This document shows positions 1 to 9,009 of a DNA stretch of 32,488 bases, piece by piece. Both the position numbers and the translations under genes were made by a program. The notes below the pieces were generated by a model. The model worked only from the letters and a program-made list of their open reading frames with translations, made no database searches and was not told the DNA's origin. Within the stretch, counting starts at the first letter, position 1. Each line of letters opens with the position of its first letter. Origin of the DNA: Planctomycetota bacterium. Lineage in GTDB: Bacteria > Planctomycetota > PUPC01 > JACPCR01. The stretch spans positions 1 through 32,488 of the forward strand of contig JAQBXN010000103.1 of NCBI GenBank assembly GCA_027625095.1, written 5' to 3'.

Positions 1-1784
1 TTTTCTTTGGCTATCCGAATTGGGACGAATTAAGAGCCTTTGGATACGCGCAACCGCTCACTCCTGAACAGCAGAAGAAGGAAGCAACGAGAACAGCAGA
101 GAAAGCGACCGAAGCCGAATTCGAGAAGGCCGCAAAGGCTGTCGGCATCGGCGCGTTGCCTGGCCAGGGAGAGAAGTCTGCTGATACCGTCGACGAGGAG
201 ATTCAGCGCGCGACTGAAGAGGAAGCAAGGAAGGCCGAAGCCAAGCTCAGTCGCGCCGATCCCATGAAGACCGACAAGTTTCTGAAACGTGCATGGCACT
301 GGACCCAGAAGTTTCGCAGCCACTACACAGCGTTCTTTCTGCGACACTATTCGGCCGGCATGCGGAAGCACTTTCCTGAGACGATGAACGGCGGCGCCAA
401 CCTACAGGCAATGCCCGTTCAGATCGGGCGGATGTGGGATGGCGAGCTGAACATCTTTGACCTCGGCCGAGAGAACGCGATGGACGTCTTGCAAGTGGAA
501 GATTGGTGGGGCGGGCCCAACAATGTGGCTTACAGCATGAGCCTGATGCGGGCGGCCGGAAGAAAACACGGGCAGCAACTTGGCGCACTCATCGTGGGTG
601 GGCAGCCGGGTACGCGAATCATTTCGAACCTGATGGAGGGCTGCCGCTTCTTCCTCTTCTATCTATACGGCCCCATCTATCGTATCGGGCCGGTCTGGGC
701 GGAAGACATCCACACCTATCGTGAGATCGGCGAGACGATGCGACAGATCGCCCGCTGTGAGGACGATATCCTTGCAGCCACCCCGCGGCCGGCCCAGGCT
801 GCGCTGCTTGTCGCAAACACGTCTGAAATCAACGCCGCCTTTTTTGCCTACCCAATTGGCCGAGAGCGGATCTCAGTTTTTGCCGCGCTGAAAGATTCAC
901 AGGTCCCCGTCGAGGTGGTAGGCGAAGAAGAAGTGATCGAAGACCGCGCGCTCGACCGATATCGCATCCTGTATGTCACAGACCCGCATGTCGACAGCAG
1001 AGCCCAGGCCAAGATTAAAGATTGGGTTCGCCGCGGCGGAACTCTCTGGGCCGACTATGCTGGCCTTGCCCGCCAGGAATACGACGAGCGGGCAAAGCCG
1101 ATGGACGAAGTATTGGGCCTCGAAGATCGGGGCCCGGTTGAGCCATTCACCGTCGGTGGCCGCGGTTGGGGCGGTTACGGTAACATTTTGACCCCAGAGG
1201 GGCAGGGCCTCGATATTCCGGCCGGGAAACTATTCAAGACCGACAACATCCAGGGACTCCATACGTCGGCGGGTATCCGCGGCCTGTTTTACAAGCCTGA
1301 TTTCAAATTGAGCACCGGCACGACCCTTGCCCGGTTCGATAACCGGTCGCCGGCGATAGTCCATAACAAGTACGGAAAAGGGCAAGCTTTCCTCTTCGGT
1401 TTTCAGGCCGGGTTTGCCTATACCGGGTGTCGTGGAAACTGGACGCACGCACTCCCATTTTCGGAGCCTTCGACCGCCCTGCGCGCCCAACTCATGGTCG
1501 CTCCCGCCACAGCCGCCAGCGTAAAACGCAACCTGGTGATTGACCACCACTTCATGCAGACCTCCGTACACGACGGCCCAAAGCAGACTGTCGTCTATCT
1601 GAATAATCTTGGAGAGGACGCAGCAGATAAAGAATTAAAGGTCGCCATGATCACCCTGCCACGGTCGGCGTACTCCAGTCGGGGCCGTGAGGTAGTATTC
1701 GAATTTCAGAATGGAATTGCATCGACCACAGTGAATCTAAAACGCGGCCAAGCCGAAATTCTTGTCTTTCGAACCGCAGATTGA
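1..1784 (+). CDS. GH42-like glycosidase-related protein, 5'-truncated by the window edge
   Basis: The frame is open from base 3 with no stop, so the protein begins before the window. The TTG at 156 is only an internal possible start. About 590 residues are visible. The first ~50 are charged and helical. Then comes a segment resembling the C-terminal half of a TIM barrel, with an acidic-aromatic motif QVEDWWGG near base 495. Around bases 800-1140 is an alpha/beta region (ILYVTDPHVDS, then WVRRGGTLWADYAG). This is typical of the glutamine-amidotransferase-like trimerisation domain of GH42 beta-galactosidases. The last ~100 residues look like a beta-sandwich. A role in glycoside breakdown is inferred. 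The barrel's N-terminal half, any signal peptide and one catalytic acid would lie outside the window, so activity cannot be judged. It converges with the next gene, 46 bp away. Confidence 0.6.
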   Translation, partial: FFGYPNWDELRAFGYAQPLTPEQQKKEATRTAEKATEAEFEKAAKAVGIGALPGQGEKSADTVDEEIQRATEEEARKAEAKLSRADPMKTDKFLKRAWHWTQKFRSHYTAFFLRHYSAGMRKHFPETMNGGANLQAMPVQIGRMWDGELNIFDLGRENAMDVLQVEDWWGGPNNVAYSMSLMRAAGRKHGQQLGALIVGGQPGTRIISNLMEGCRFFLFYLYGPIYRIGPVWAEDIHTYREIGETMRQIARCEDDILAATPRPAQAALLVANTSEINAAFFAYPIGRERISVFAALKDSQVPVEVVGEEEVIEDRALDRYRILYVTDPHVDSRAQAKIKDWVRRGGTLWADYAGLARQEYDERAKPMDEVLGLEDRGPVEPFTVGGRGWGGYGNILTPEGQGLDIPAGKLFKTDNIQGLHTSAGIRGLFYKPDFKLSTGTTLARFDNRSPAIVHNKYGKGQAFLFGFQAGFAYTGCRGNWTHALPFSEPSTALRAQLMVAPATAASVKRNLVIDHHFMQTSVHDGPKQTVVYLNNLGEDAADKELKVAMITLPRSAYSSRGREVVFEFQNGIASTTVNLKRGQAEILVFRTAD

Positions 1785-1796
1785 TCGCAGCATGCA

Positions 1797-1830
1797 CTGG
1801 AAAATCATCGGCCGGAGTTGCACTTTCCAG
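1797..1830. terminator. Weak inverted repeat between convergent genes
   Basis: A 7-bp perfect inverted repeat (CTGGAAA at 1797-1803, TTTCCAG at 1824-1830) with a 20-nt loop lies 12 bp after the stop of the plus-strand gene and directly abuts the stop of the minus-strand gene. Its position between converging genes suggests a bidirectional stop signal. The stem is short, the loop long and there is no clear T-run, so it may be chance. Confidence 0.25.
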
Positions 1831-3573
1831 CTACTGCTTATTTTTCGGCCAGTCCGATGCCGGAATTCCACGAATCACATCGCCGCGTCTGCCCTGCCAG
1901 TGCCAGTCGATCACATCAAAGCGAAAACCCCAGTAGCGCTGATTCTGGGCAAGCTTTACGACCACCGGATTCTGGCCGCGATCAAGCTTGGCTGATGTCC
2001 AGAGTCGGTTTGCCTCGCGGGGTAGATCGATGGGAAGTTCTGCCAGAATGTGGCCGTTGACCCAGAGCCAGCCGGAATCGTCCGGTTGGAAGTTGAAGCT
2101 GCGATGGTTAAGAGCGGTTTCCGCTTGAATCCAGGTGACCGCGTAAGCGAACGCCGAATCCACTTTTCCGTAAACACTGGTCAGGTCGATTGCCCCTGTC
2201 CAGTCGTAGCAAGAACCGTCCTCAATGATTTTCCATTCCGCCTTCTCAAAGCCCGCAGCCAGTGGCAGGCTGTTGAGCTTGAGATCTTCAGAGGATGCAA
2301 GCTGAGCAATCTTCGCGGGGGAACTGTCGCAGGTCTGGACCAGTTCGCGCAGCGAGCCGGTCCCTCGATAGACCTCTTTCGAGCGTTGGGCCGTATCCTT
2401 GAACGGGCCCAGAAATGCCCAGGTATGTCCCTTCAGAAACTTCATCTGCGTTCGATAGACTGGATGGCCCTCGTGCTCCTGAATTTCCAGTATCACCTCA
2501 TGAATTCGCCGGTCAGAATTTGGTGGAAACTCCAATGTGATCAGTCGGGAGATAGACAACTGATCACTGTTCAAATTCAGAGTTGGATCACCCTTGACAG
2601 TCAGACCAGGTGCGCTGGGACAGGCAACTTTGACTGTGCCGGCAAAAGTTCCTTCCTTACCTGAGAACCACGAAGCTCCGATGGTGATTTCATTCACATG
2701 CCCTTCGCCGACAGCAAGGGAGCCCGTGGGGAGTGCGAAAAATTCGAGCGTACGAATGGCGCGCTGCGGGTCGAGAGGATTGGCCTCACCAGCAAGATTG
2801 CCGGGACGAACGGTGGGAACTTCATCCCATTCCGGCACGGGCTGCTCTCCAACTGGCGTAACCGCAATCCGATCCATGAGCGGCCCGTCTTCACGAAGCT
2901 CGACACGCAGCCAGTGGACGCCTGCCTCCAGCTCAGCGGCCGGGCCGTCCACCCATTGCCAGTCAGTGCTGTCATCGTTTTCGTTGCCGATCATCGAACT
3001 CGCCTGGTCATCGATTCGCACAAACCAACTGTTGTTACAGGCCACGACGCTGAGTCCATCCGTTGTCCACCGTGAGCGGCAGAAGGCCTGATATTTTCCA
3101 GGCTGTGAAATTCGAAACGCGTACAAGGCCCAACCTTCGCCCTGCTCCTGGATTTCATTGACGCCGCTGCGTGCTCTGAGGCAGAGGCGCGAATCTTTGC
3201 GATCGGGGTTGGTATCCGGCCCGATATCGAGAGGCCAGGAAATGCGCACAGGCCGGGTTGTATCGAGGATGATTGGAAAGGTGTCGATTTCCGGCCCGGC
3301 TGCTTTTGCGTCAGCATTCTCCGCTATAGCAGCCGACTTGATCGCCTGCTCGGTTGAGGGAGAAGTTTCAGACCCCTTCGGGGGTGACACCTGTTCCAGG
3401 GATTCGAACCATTCGGCTGACTGGATAACCAGGTGCTCGGGCTCATTGGCCAGTCTCTTCTCCTTGAGGAAAGACTCCTTCGAACCGGTTCGGTAACCAA
3501 TGTAGAAACCGATGATTCCAAAGAGCAGGGCCGACGACAGAATCGTAAGAATAGTTGTACCGGAGGATTTCAT
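1831..3573 (-). CDS. Membrane-anchored beta-sandwich protein of unknown function
   Basis: This 580-residue protein starts at an ATG. Residues ~7-27 form one hydrophobic helix (TILTILSSALLFGIIGFYIG) without a clear cleavage site, so it is probably an N-terminal anchor with the rest outside the cytoplasm. A low-complexity linker follows to about residue 95. Residues ~105-235 resemble a carbohydrate-binding beta-sandwich that ends in a pattern common in secreted PVC proteins (AGVHWLRVELREDGPLMDRI). A middle Ig-like region and a C-terminal jelly-roll (DDSGWLWVNGHILAE, then QRYWGFRFDVIDW) follow. The last part resembles the non-catalytic domains of GH2-type enzymes. No catalytic motif is visible. 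A role in binding polysaccharide at the cell surface is inference. No good ribosome binding site precedes the ATG. Confidence 0.6.
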   Translation of the reverse strand: MKSSGTTILTILSSALLFGIIGFYIGYRTGSKESFLKEKRLANEPEHLVIQSAEWFESLEQVSPPKGSETSPSTEQAIKSAAIAENADAKAAGPEIDTFPIILDTTRPVRISWPLDIGPDTNPDRKDSRLCLRARSGVNEIQEQGEGWALYAFRISQPGKYQAFCRSRWTTDGLSVVACNNSWFVRIDDQASSMIGNENDDSTDWQWVDGPAAELEAGVHWLRVELREDGPLMDRIAVTPVGEQPVPEWDEVPTVRPGNLAGEANPLDPQRAIRTLEFFALPTGSLAVGEGHVNEITIGASWFSGKEGTFAGTVKVACPSAPGLTVKGDPTLNLNSDQLSISRLITLEFPPNSDRRIHEVILEIQEHEGHPVYRTQMKFLKGHTWAFLGPFKDTAQRSKEVYRGTGSLRELVQTCDSSPAKIAQLASSEDLKLNSLPLAAGFEKAEWKIIEDGSCYDWTGAIDLTSVYGKVDSAFAYAVTWIQAETALNHRSFNFQPDDSGWLWVNGHILAELPIDLPREANRLWTSAKLDRGQNPVVVKLAQNQRYWGFRFDVIDWHWQGRRGDVIRGIPASDWPKNKQ

Positions 3574-3873
3574 TCGGGACTGTTGATGAACTCATGCTCA
3601 GGGTTGGTGGAGCATACCAAGACGATGGCCTCGGCAGAAGAGGCTCCTTATGAGTCTTACCAGGGGAAGGGCAAGGAAGAGAAGAGGCTTGAAGTCCCTC
3701 CGGGGTTACCGGTTGCCCCAAGGTGGCTTGCAAAGCCTCCCAAGCCTGGGCCGCAACACCTTCGGTGTAGAAAATATGGATGATTTTCAGATTAGAAATC
3801 TGTGCTTTGGTCTTCCCTGACCCGAGAAACCTGCATCCGGACGATGTGCCCAACGAAGCATACGCAGGTCGTA
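3574..3873. other. Intergenic region, no supported gene
   Basis: This 300-bp gap lies between the 5' end of the membrane-anchored protein gene and the 3' end of accA, both on the minus strand. An open frame covers part of it (3443-3853, minus) but overlaps the neighbouring coding region and has low-complexity composition with no recognisable domain. The stretch at ~3700-3760 contains imperfect CCC/GGG-rich pairs like the intergenic palindromes elsewhere in the window. No clear terminator was found. Confidence 0.4.
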
Positions 3874-4884
3874 CTACGAACCACCTTCCAATACTCGACC
3901 TATTTTTCGGTACTTTGCGTAGCGGGCGGCCACCAGCACATCGATGGGTTTTGCCTGCAGTTCTTCGATTAACCGGATGATGACCACCTTGACGAGATCC
4001 GAGGCCCCCCGAGGGTCGCGGTGGGCTCCGCCCAGCGGTTCGGGAATAATTTCATCAACGATGCCCTGCTCCATCAGGCTCACGGGGTCAAGGCGCAGCG
4101 CGGTCGCGGCCTCTTCTCGCTTGTCGGCACTTTTCCAGAGGATGGCCGAGCAACCTTCGGGGGTAATGACGGAAAAGTAAGAATTCTCCTGGGCGCACAT
4201 ATGATCAGCGACGCCGATCCCCAGTGCTCCCCCTGAGCCACCCTCGCCGATCACTACTGCGACTATCGGAACTTTGAGTCCGGCCATGAGTACCAGGTTT
4301 TCCGCGATGGCCATGGCCTGCCCGCGCTCTTCGGCCCCAATCCCGGGGAAGGCACCCTGGGTGTCAATAAGAACGACGATCGGCAGGCCCAGCATTTCTG
4401 CAAGCTTCATTTTGATCTTGGCTTTGCGGTAACCTTCGGGATTGGCCATCCCGAAATTTCGCAACTGTTTTTCTCTGACACCATGCCCCTTTTCGTTGGC
4501 CACGATCATCACTTTCTTGCCGCCAATCGTTCCAAGGCCGGTAATGATGGCCCTGTCATCGGCAAAGGCGCGATCTCCATGCAGTTCAACGAAGCTGTCG
4601 CACATGCTCGCAATATAGTCCTGCGCTGTGGGGCGGTCACGATGGCGGGCCATACAGACTCTTTCCCAGGGCGACAGGTTGGCAACAAGCCGACGGAGGA
4701 TCTCCTCCTGCTGTTTTTTGAGCGCGGATATATTCTCGCCGAAATCAACGCCGTGTTTTTCAGACAGCGATTGGAGTTCGTTGATCTTTTGCTCGATTTC
4801 GAAGACGGGCCCGTCGAAGTCCGGCGGCGAGCCATTTGTCTCCGGCTTTGGGGCTTTGGGTTTTTCTGGTACTGAGTCAGCCAT
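3874..4884 (-). CDS. accA: Acetyl-CoA carboxylase carboxyltransferase subunit alpha
   Basis: AccA pairs with AccD to transfer the carboxyl group from biotin on AccB to acetyl-CoA, giving malonyl-CoA for fatty acid synthesis in the cytoplasm. The 336-residue product is slightly longer than the usual ~320. It has the family's N-terminal helical region (FEIEQKINELQSLSEKHGVD) and the crotonase-like core with HGDRAFADDRAIITGLG, GAFPGIGAEERGQA and GEGGSGGALGIGVAD, the last forming oxyanion-hole and CoA-binding segments. The end (LIEELQAKPIDVLVAARYAKYRKIG) is also typical. The ATG at 4882-4884 lies inside the last codons of the upstream kinase gene (8-bp overlap), which suggests translational coupling. 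No accD is nearby. The family assignment is very secure. Confidence 0.97.
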   Translation of the reverse strand: MADSVPEKPKAPKPETNGSPPDFDGPVFEIEQKINELQSLSEKHGVDFGENISALKKQQEEILRRLVANLSPWERVCMARHRDRPTAQDYIASMCDSFVELHGDRAFADDRAIITGLGTIGGKKVMIVANEKGHGVREKQLRNFGMANPEGYRKAKIKMKLAEMLGLPIVVLIDTQGAFPGIGAEERGQAMAIAENLVLMAGLKVPIVAVVIGEGGSGGALGIGVADHMCAQENSYFSVITPEGCSAILWKSADKREEAATALRLDPVSLMEQGIVDEIIPEPLGGAHRDPRGASDLVKVVIIRLIEELQAKPIDVLVAARYAKYRKIGRVLEGGS

Positions 4885-5764
4885 TGGATATTGTTAGGGA
4901 CGGAATGTTGTTCAGTTTTTCGAGGCATTCCGAGCAGTCTTCGGGTCGGTTACCTGGTTTCTTTTCGAGCATCTGCATCAGCAGGTCATCAAGCAGGGGA
5001 TGTACGTCAGTGATGTTGGTACGCAGGGACGAGGGCTTCTCCTTAAGATGTTTGCTCAGCAAGTCGTTGGGGGTTGCGGCAACGAACACATTTTTGAAGG
5101 TGAGCATTTCATAGAAGGCGCAAGCCAGAGAGTAAAGATCCGTCTGAGGGAGAGGATTTTTCCGCCGAATAGTTTCTGGCGCGATGTAAGAGCGTGTGCC
5201 GGCAATCTTTCGGGCACCCAATTTGAATTCGCCAATGCGCTCGGCAAGGGTGAAATCGATCAGCCGAGACTCACCCAGGTTGTTGACAAGGATGTTCTCC
5301 GGCTTGATATCCAGGTGAATGTAGCCGGAGTCATGGATGAAACGCAGACCTTCCAGTGCTTCCCGCATGATTCTCAAGGAATTGACCTTGATGACTTCTT
5401 CTTTATGGAGAATTCGTTGCTTCAGATTTCGATTATCAAAATACTCCAGAACAATTGCCGGCTGGTGTACTTCGGGGAAATAATCGAGCACTTTGACCAA
5501 ACGTTCGTGGTTCCATTGCGCGGTGAGATAGGCTTCACGCCTGAAATGCCTTCGAGCGCTGCGAACATTCGCCTGCTCGACCTTCAGAAATTTAATAGCC
5601 ACGATTCGGTCATCCGGCGTCAAAGCCCGGCATACCGTGCTCACCGAACCCGAATAAATCTCGCCCAGGAACTTGTAATCCCAAAGTTCCCAGCCGAGCA
5701 CGTGCTCCAGGTCTTCACGTTTCTCGGGGACGAAAATTTCTTTTATCTGTGTGGTAACGCTCAT
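4877..5764 (-). CDS. Hanks-type serine/threonine protein kinase, soluble and kinase-only
   Basis: The 295-residue protein is essentially one kinase domain with no transmembrane segment. The glycine loop is degenerate (GEIYSGSVSTV, residues 34-44). The ATP-anchoring lysine is K58 in VAIKFLK and the helix-C glutamate is probably E77. The catalytic loop is HLDIKPEN (D152, K154, N157), with Leu instead of the usual Arg after His, so it is a non-RD kinase. The DFG motif reads DFT (D170), and APE is at 195-197. The main catalytic residues are kept, so it is probably active, though altered glycine-loop and DFG motifs leave room for weak or specialised activity. Its stop overlaps the accA start. Whether it acts on fatty acid synthesis is inference from that overlap alone. 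Confidence 0.9.
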   Translation of the reverse strand: MSVTTQIKEIFVPEKREDLEHVLGWELWDYKFLGEIYSGSVSTVCRALTPDDRIVAIKFLKVEQANVRSARRHFRREAYLTAQWNHERLVKVLDYFPEVHQPAIVLEYFDNRNLKQRILHKEEVIKVNSLRIMREALEGLRFIHDSGYIHLDIKPENILVNNLGESRLIDFTLAERIGEFKLGARKIAGTRSYIAPETIRRKNPLPQTDLYSLACAFYEMLTFKNVFVAATPNDLLSKHLKEKPSSLRTNITDVHPLLDDLLMQMLEKKPGNRPEDCSECLEKLNNIPSLTISNG

Positions 5765-6117
5765 GAGCGGCAGAGTCTATTGGCGGGGTTCAAAATCGCT
5801 AAGTACACAAACGGGTAAAGTCAGACGGGTTTTCAGCAGGTATCTCGTGACGGAAGATTTGGAATCAACGGGTCGGACCTGATGCATTCAGAATTGCTTT
5901 AAACCTATGAAGGGACTGGTCTTGGCAGCAAATGGAAGGGTGATTTTACTCTGTGAGCAGTGGCTGTTCAATGAGCCAATTGACCCTCCAGGATCGCATT
6001 GGTACCATTCCCTCGAATGTCGCCAAGATTAAATATAAGTGAGATTACGAGTAAGAATTCTGTCCTCACTGCTTATCTTTACAGCCCTGGTACCAACGGC
6101 CGCATCCTCCCCATCAA
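5765..6117. other. Divergent intergenic region upstream of the kinase gene and purL
   Basis: 353 bp separate the divergent kinase-accA and purL-purQ units. The region should hold promoters for both directions. One sigma70-like candidate for purL is listed separately. No riboswitch-like fold, PurR-type operator or coding sequence was recognised. An A/T-rich patch with AAATATAAGT lies at 6031-6040. Confidence 0.5.
5980..6008 (+). promoter_or_regulatory. Candidate sigma70-type promoter for purL
   Basis: TTGACC at 5980-5985 (five of six to TTGACA) is followed after exactly 17 bp by TACCAT at 6003-6008 (four of six to TATAAT). This is 110 bp before the purL start. It is a pattern match only; the -10 box is weak and other A/T-rich patches nearby could serve. 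Confidence 0.35.
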
Positions 6118-8973
6118 ATGTTATTTTATATAGAAGTTGCCCGGCGGCAGACCATTGGTGACCCGTATGGCAGGGACATCCTCGAACAGGCTCGAGAGCT
6201 CGGCATCAACACCATTAACGCTGTCCGCACGGCATCCGTCTTTGTTATCCAGGGTCTTACCCACGAGAGTCAGGCCAAAACCGTCGCAGACCAACTATTG
6301 GCCGACCCGCTCGCTGAAGAGTACGCCATCGGCGGCCCAATACTTGTCGAAGGAATGGGCCACCGCATAGCGCAGGTTCTGAAGAAGCCCGGGGTCATGG
6401 AGCCTGCCGCCGCAAGCGTTTTGAAGGGTATTCATGACCTTGGCCTCAGTGCGGAAAAGGTCCGTATCGCTCGCAAGTATCAGTTTGAGGGCGAACTCGA
6501 GGACGAAGAATTGGAGAGCCTTGCCAAACGCCTCCTGGCTAACGACGTCATTGAAGATGTCCTTTACGGCAATACCCTCGTGCCGATGCTGCCTGATGGG
6601 CCGGGCCACCAGTTCGAACTCGTCACTGTTCCACTCGCAGACGCGGGCGAGGATGAGCTCATGCGGATCAGCCGGGATGGATGCCTTTCACTTAATCTTG
6701 AGGAGATGAAAACCATCCAGGCCCACTTTGCCGGCCTTGGCCGTGATCCTACGGATGCCGAACTCGAATCCCTCGCACAGACCTGGTCAGAACACTGTGT
6801 CCACAAAACGCTCAAAGGAGACATTCTTTTCAGAGGCGAACTCATCGAAAATCTGCTCAAAAGCACCATCTGCAAGGCTACAGCCCAGCTTGCCAGGCCA
6901 TGGTGCGTATCTGTGTTCGTCGATAACGCGGGCATCATTGAGTTTGACGATGAATTCAATGTCTGTTTCAAGGTCGAGACTCACAACCATCCTTCTGCCA
7001 TCGAGCCTTACGGGGGCTCAGCTACCGGCATCGGGGGCGTCATCCGCGACATCCTCGGCACTGGTCTGGGCGCCAAGCCAATTCTGAATACTGATGTCTT
7101 CTGTTTTGCTCCGCCCGACACCCCCCAGGAAGCGCTGCCCAGGGGCGTCATGCATCCGAAACGCCTGATGAAGGGCGTGGTCTCTGGAGTACGTGATTAC
7201 GGCAACCGGATGGGCATCCCGACTGCCAACGGTGCGCTCTTTTTTGACAAACGTTATCTCGGAAATCCGCTTGTTTATTGCGGGGATGTGGGTCTCATTC
7301 CCAGGGACCGGTGCGAGAAGAAAGTTCATCCCGGCGACAAGATTGTTGCCATCGGCGGACGCACCGGGCGCGACGGTATTCATGGCGCAACGTTCTCTTC
7401 GGTCGAACTCACGGAGGAATCCGAGATGTCCAGCAGTGGCGCTGTCCAGATTGGAAATGCAATCACTGAGAAGAAAGTGATGGATGTCCTCCTCCAGGCA
7501 CGAGACCTCGGGCTTTACCGCGATGTAACCGACTGCGGGGCCGGTGGTTTTTCGTCCGCGGTCGGTGAGATGGGAGAGGAGTCCGGAGCGGTGGTGTACC
7601 TCGAAACAATTCCTCTGAAGTATGACGGCCTCACCTACACCGAAATCTGGATATCCGAAGCGCAGGAACGCATGGTTGTGGCCGTTCCCCCTGAAAAGGA
7701 ACAGGAATTTCACGAGCTCATCCGTTCCGAAGACGTCGAAAGCACCACTATCGGTACGTTTACCGATACCGGCCGCCTGGTGCTGAACTACCACGGCACG
7801 GAAGTGGCCAACATTGAGATGAGATTCCTGCACGACGGCCTGCCACGTCTCAAGCGCGAAGCGTTTTTCGAAAAACCGCAGAATCCAGAGCCGGCCCTGA
7901 AGGAGAAAGAGGACTACACTGAAGACCTCAAAGCTCTCCTTGCCTCATGGAATATCTGCAGCAAAGAATGGGTCATCCGCCAATACGACCATGAAGTTCA
8001 GGGCACAAGCGTGCTCAAGCCGCTCGTCGGCATCGATAATGACGGCCCCGGTGATGCGGCCGTGATAGCGCCTGTCCTGGGCTCAAACAAAGGCGTCATT
8101 GTATCCAATGGAATGAGCCCCAAGTTCGGCGATATCGACCCTTACGCCATGGCCGCTTCCGCTATCGATGAAGCTCTGCGCAACATTATCGCTGTAGGTG
8201 GCAATCTGGACCGGGTCGCTTTGCTCGACAATTTCTGCTGGGGGAACACAGACAAACCAGATCGGCTTGGCAGCCTGGTGCTTGCTGCGCAGGCATGCCA
8301 CGATATGGCCCTCGCCTACGGCACTCCATTCATCTCGGGTAAAGACAGCCTGAACAATGAATATCAGGCTGGTGACGAAAACATCACGATTCCGCCATCG
8401 CTGCTCATCTCTGCCATTGCTGTCATCGAGGACGTCAGGAAGTGTGTTTCGATGGACGCCAAATCGGCAGGCAATCTCGTTTATTTGGTAGGGCTTACGA
8501 AAAAGGAGCTTGGAGGATCGCATTACTATGATCTGCATGGCAGCACAGGTAATGACGCTCCACAGGTAGATGCCGCGCTCTCAAAGTCGGTGATGAATGC
8601 AATCGCAGATGCAACGTCCGCCGGTCTCATCCGCTCGTGCCACGATTGCTGCGAAGGCGGTCTGGCCGTAGCGACAGCAGAGATGGCCTTTGCCGGCGGG
8701 CTGGGTATGAATCTCAGTTTGGATTCCGTGCCGAGAGAGGCAGAACTCCGTGCCGATGAGATTCTTTTCTCTGAATCCACCGGCCGTTTCATCTGCGAAG
8801 TGAGTCCCGAGAACAAAGAAAAGTTCGAAGCGGTGCTGGACGATGTTCCGTTCGGCTGTATAGGCTCGGTGAATGGCACGACGGAATTTGTCATTCGAAA
8901 TAGCGACGCGATTGTCGTCAATGAATCTCTGGAAATCCTGAAGGAGTCCTGGCAGAAGCCACTCCGCTGGTAG
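6118..8973 (+). CDS. purL: Phosphoribosylformylglycinamidine synthase, PurS-PurS-PurL fusion
   Basis: PurL catalyses the fourth step of purine synthesis, FGAR + ATP + ammonia to FGAM, using ammonia from the PurQ glutaminase. The product has 951 residues, against ~740 for small PurL and ~1300 for the large single-chain enzyme. Residues 1-~80 and ~85-155 each resemble a PurS unit (the first contains DPYGRDILEQARELGI, the second KKPGVMEPAAASVLKGIHDLGL). Synthase motifs follow: EHCVHKT near residue 225, VETHNHPSAIEPYGGSATG near 286, VTDCGAGGFSSAVGEMGEESG, GKDSLNNEY near 740 and SCHDCCEGGLAVATAEMAF near 840. There is no fused glutaminase domain; purQ lies 133 bp downstream. No separate purS is present, in keeping with the fusion. 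The ATG has no visible Shine-Dalgarno sequence. Confidence 0.96.
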   Translation: MLFYIEVARRQTIGDPYGRDILEQARELGINTINAVRTASVFVIQGLTHESQAKTVADQLLADPLAEEYAIGGPILVEGMGHRIAQVLKKPGVMEPAAASVLKGIHDLGLSAEKVRIARKYQFEGELEDEELESLAKRLLANDVIEDVLYGNTLVPMLPDGPGHQFELVTVPLADAGEDELMRISRDGCLSLNLEEMKTIQAHFAGLGRDPTDAELESLAQTWSEHCVHKTLKGDILFRGELIENLLKSTICKATAQLARPWCVSVFVDNAGIIEFDDEFNVCFKVETHNHPSAIEPYGGSATGIGGVIRDILGTGLGAKPILNTDVFCFAPPDTPQEALPRGVMHPKRLMKGVVSGVRDYGNRMGIPTANGALFFDKRYLGNPLVYCGDVGLIPRDRCEKKVHPGDKIVAIGGRTGRDGIHGATFSSVELTEESEMSSSGAVQIGNAITEKKVMDVLLQARDLGLYRDVTDCGAGGFSSAVGEMGEESGAVVYLETIPLKYDGLTYTEIWISEAQERMVVAVPPEKEQEFHELIRSEDVESTTIGTFTDTGRLVLNYHGTEVANIEMRFLHDGLPRLKREAFFEKPQNPEPALKEKEDYTEDLKALLASWNICSKEWVIRQYDHEVQGTSVLKPLVGIDNDGPGDAAVIAPVLGSNKGVIVSNGMSPKFGDIDPYAMAASAIDEALRNIIAVGGNLDRVALLDNFCWGNTDKPDRLGSLVLAAQACHDMALAYGTPFISGKDSLNNEYQAGDENITIPPSLLISAIAVIEDVRKCVSMDAKSAGNLVYLVGLTKKELGGSHYYDLHGSTGNDAPQVDAALSKSVMNAIADATSAGLIRSCHDCCEGGLAVATAEMAFAGGLGMNLSLDSVPREAELRADEILFSESTGRFICEVSPENKEKFEAVLDDVPFGCIGSVNGTTEFVIRNSDAIVVNESLEILKESWQKPLRW

Positions 8974-9009
8974 CTGTAAGGAGGTAGAGATCAGCCTCCA
9001 TCATCTTCG

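Noticed and set aside
3399..3410. GGGATTCGAACC, a tRNA T-loop-like motif (minus strand)
   Set aside because: It lies inside the well-supported membrane-anchored protein gene and no acceptor, D or anticodon arms could be formed around it.
3443..3853. 136-codon minus-strand frame upstream of the membrane-anchored protein gene
   Set aside because: It overlaps that gene's 5' end in another frame, is low-complexity and has no recognisable family.
5000..5818. 272-codon open frame on the plus strand
   Set aside because: It is antisense to the kinase gene and has no recognisable domain.
7018..7833. 271-codon open frame on the minus strand
   Set aside because: It is antisense to purL in a region with strong PurL motifs.
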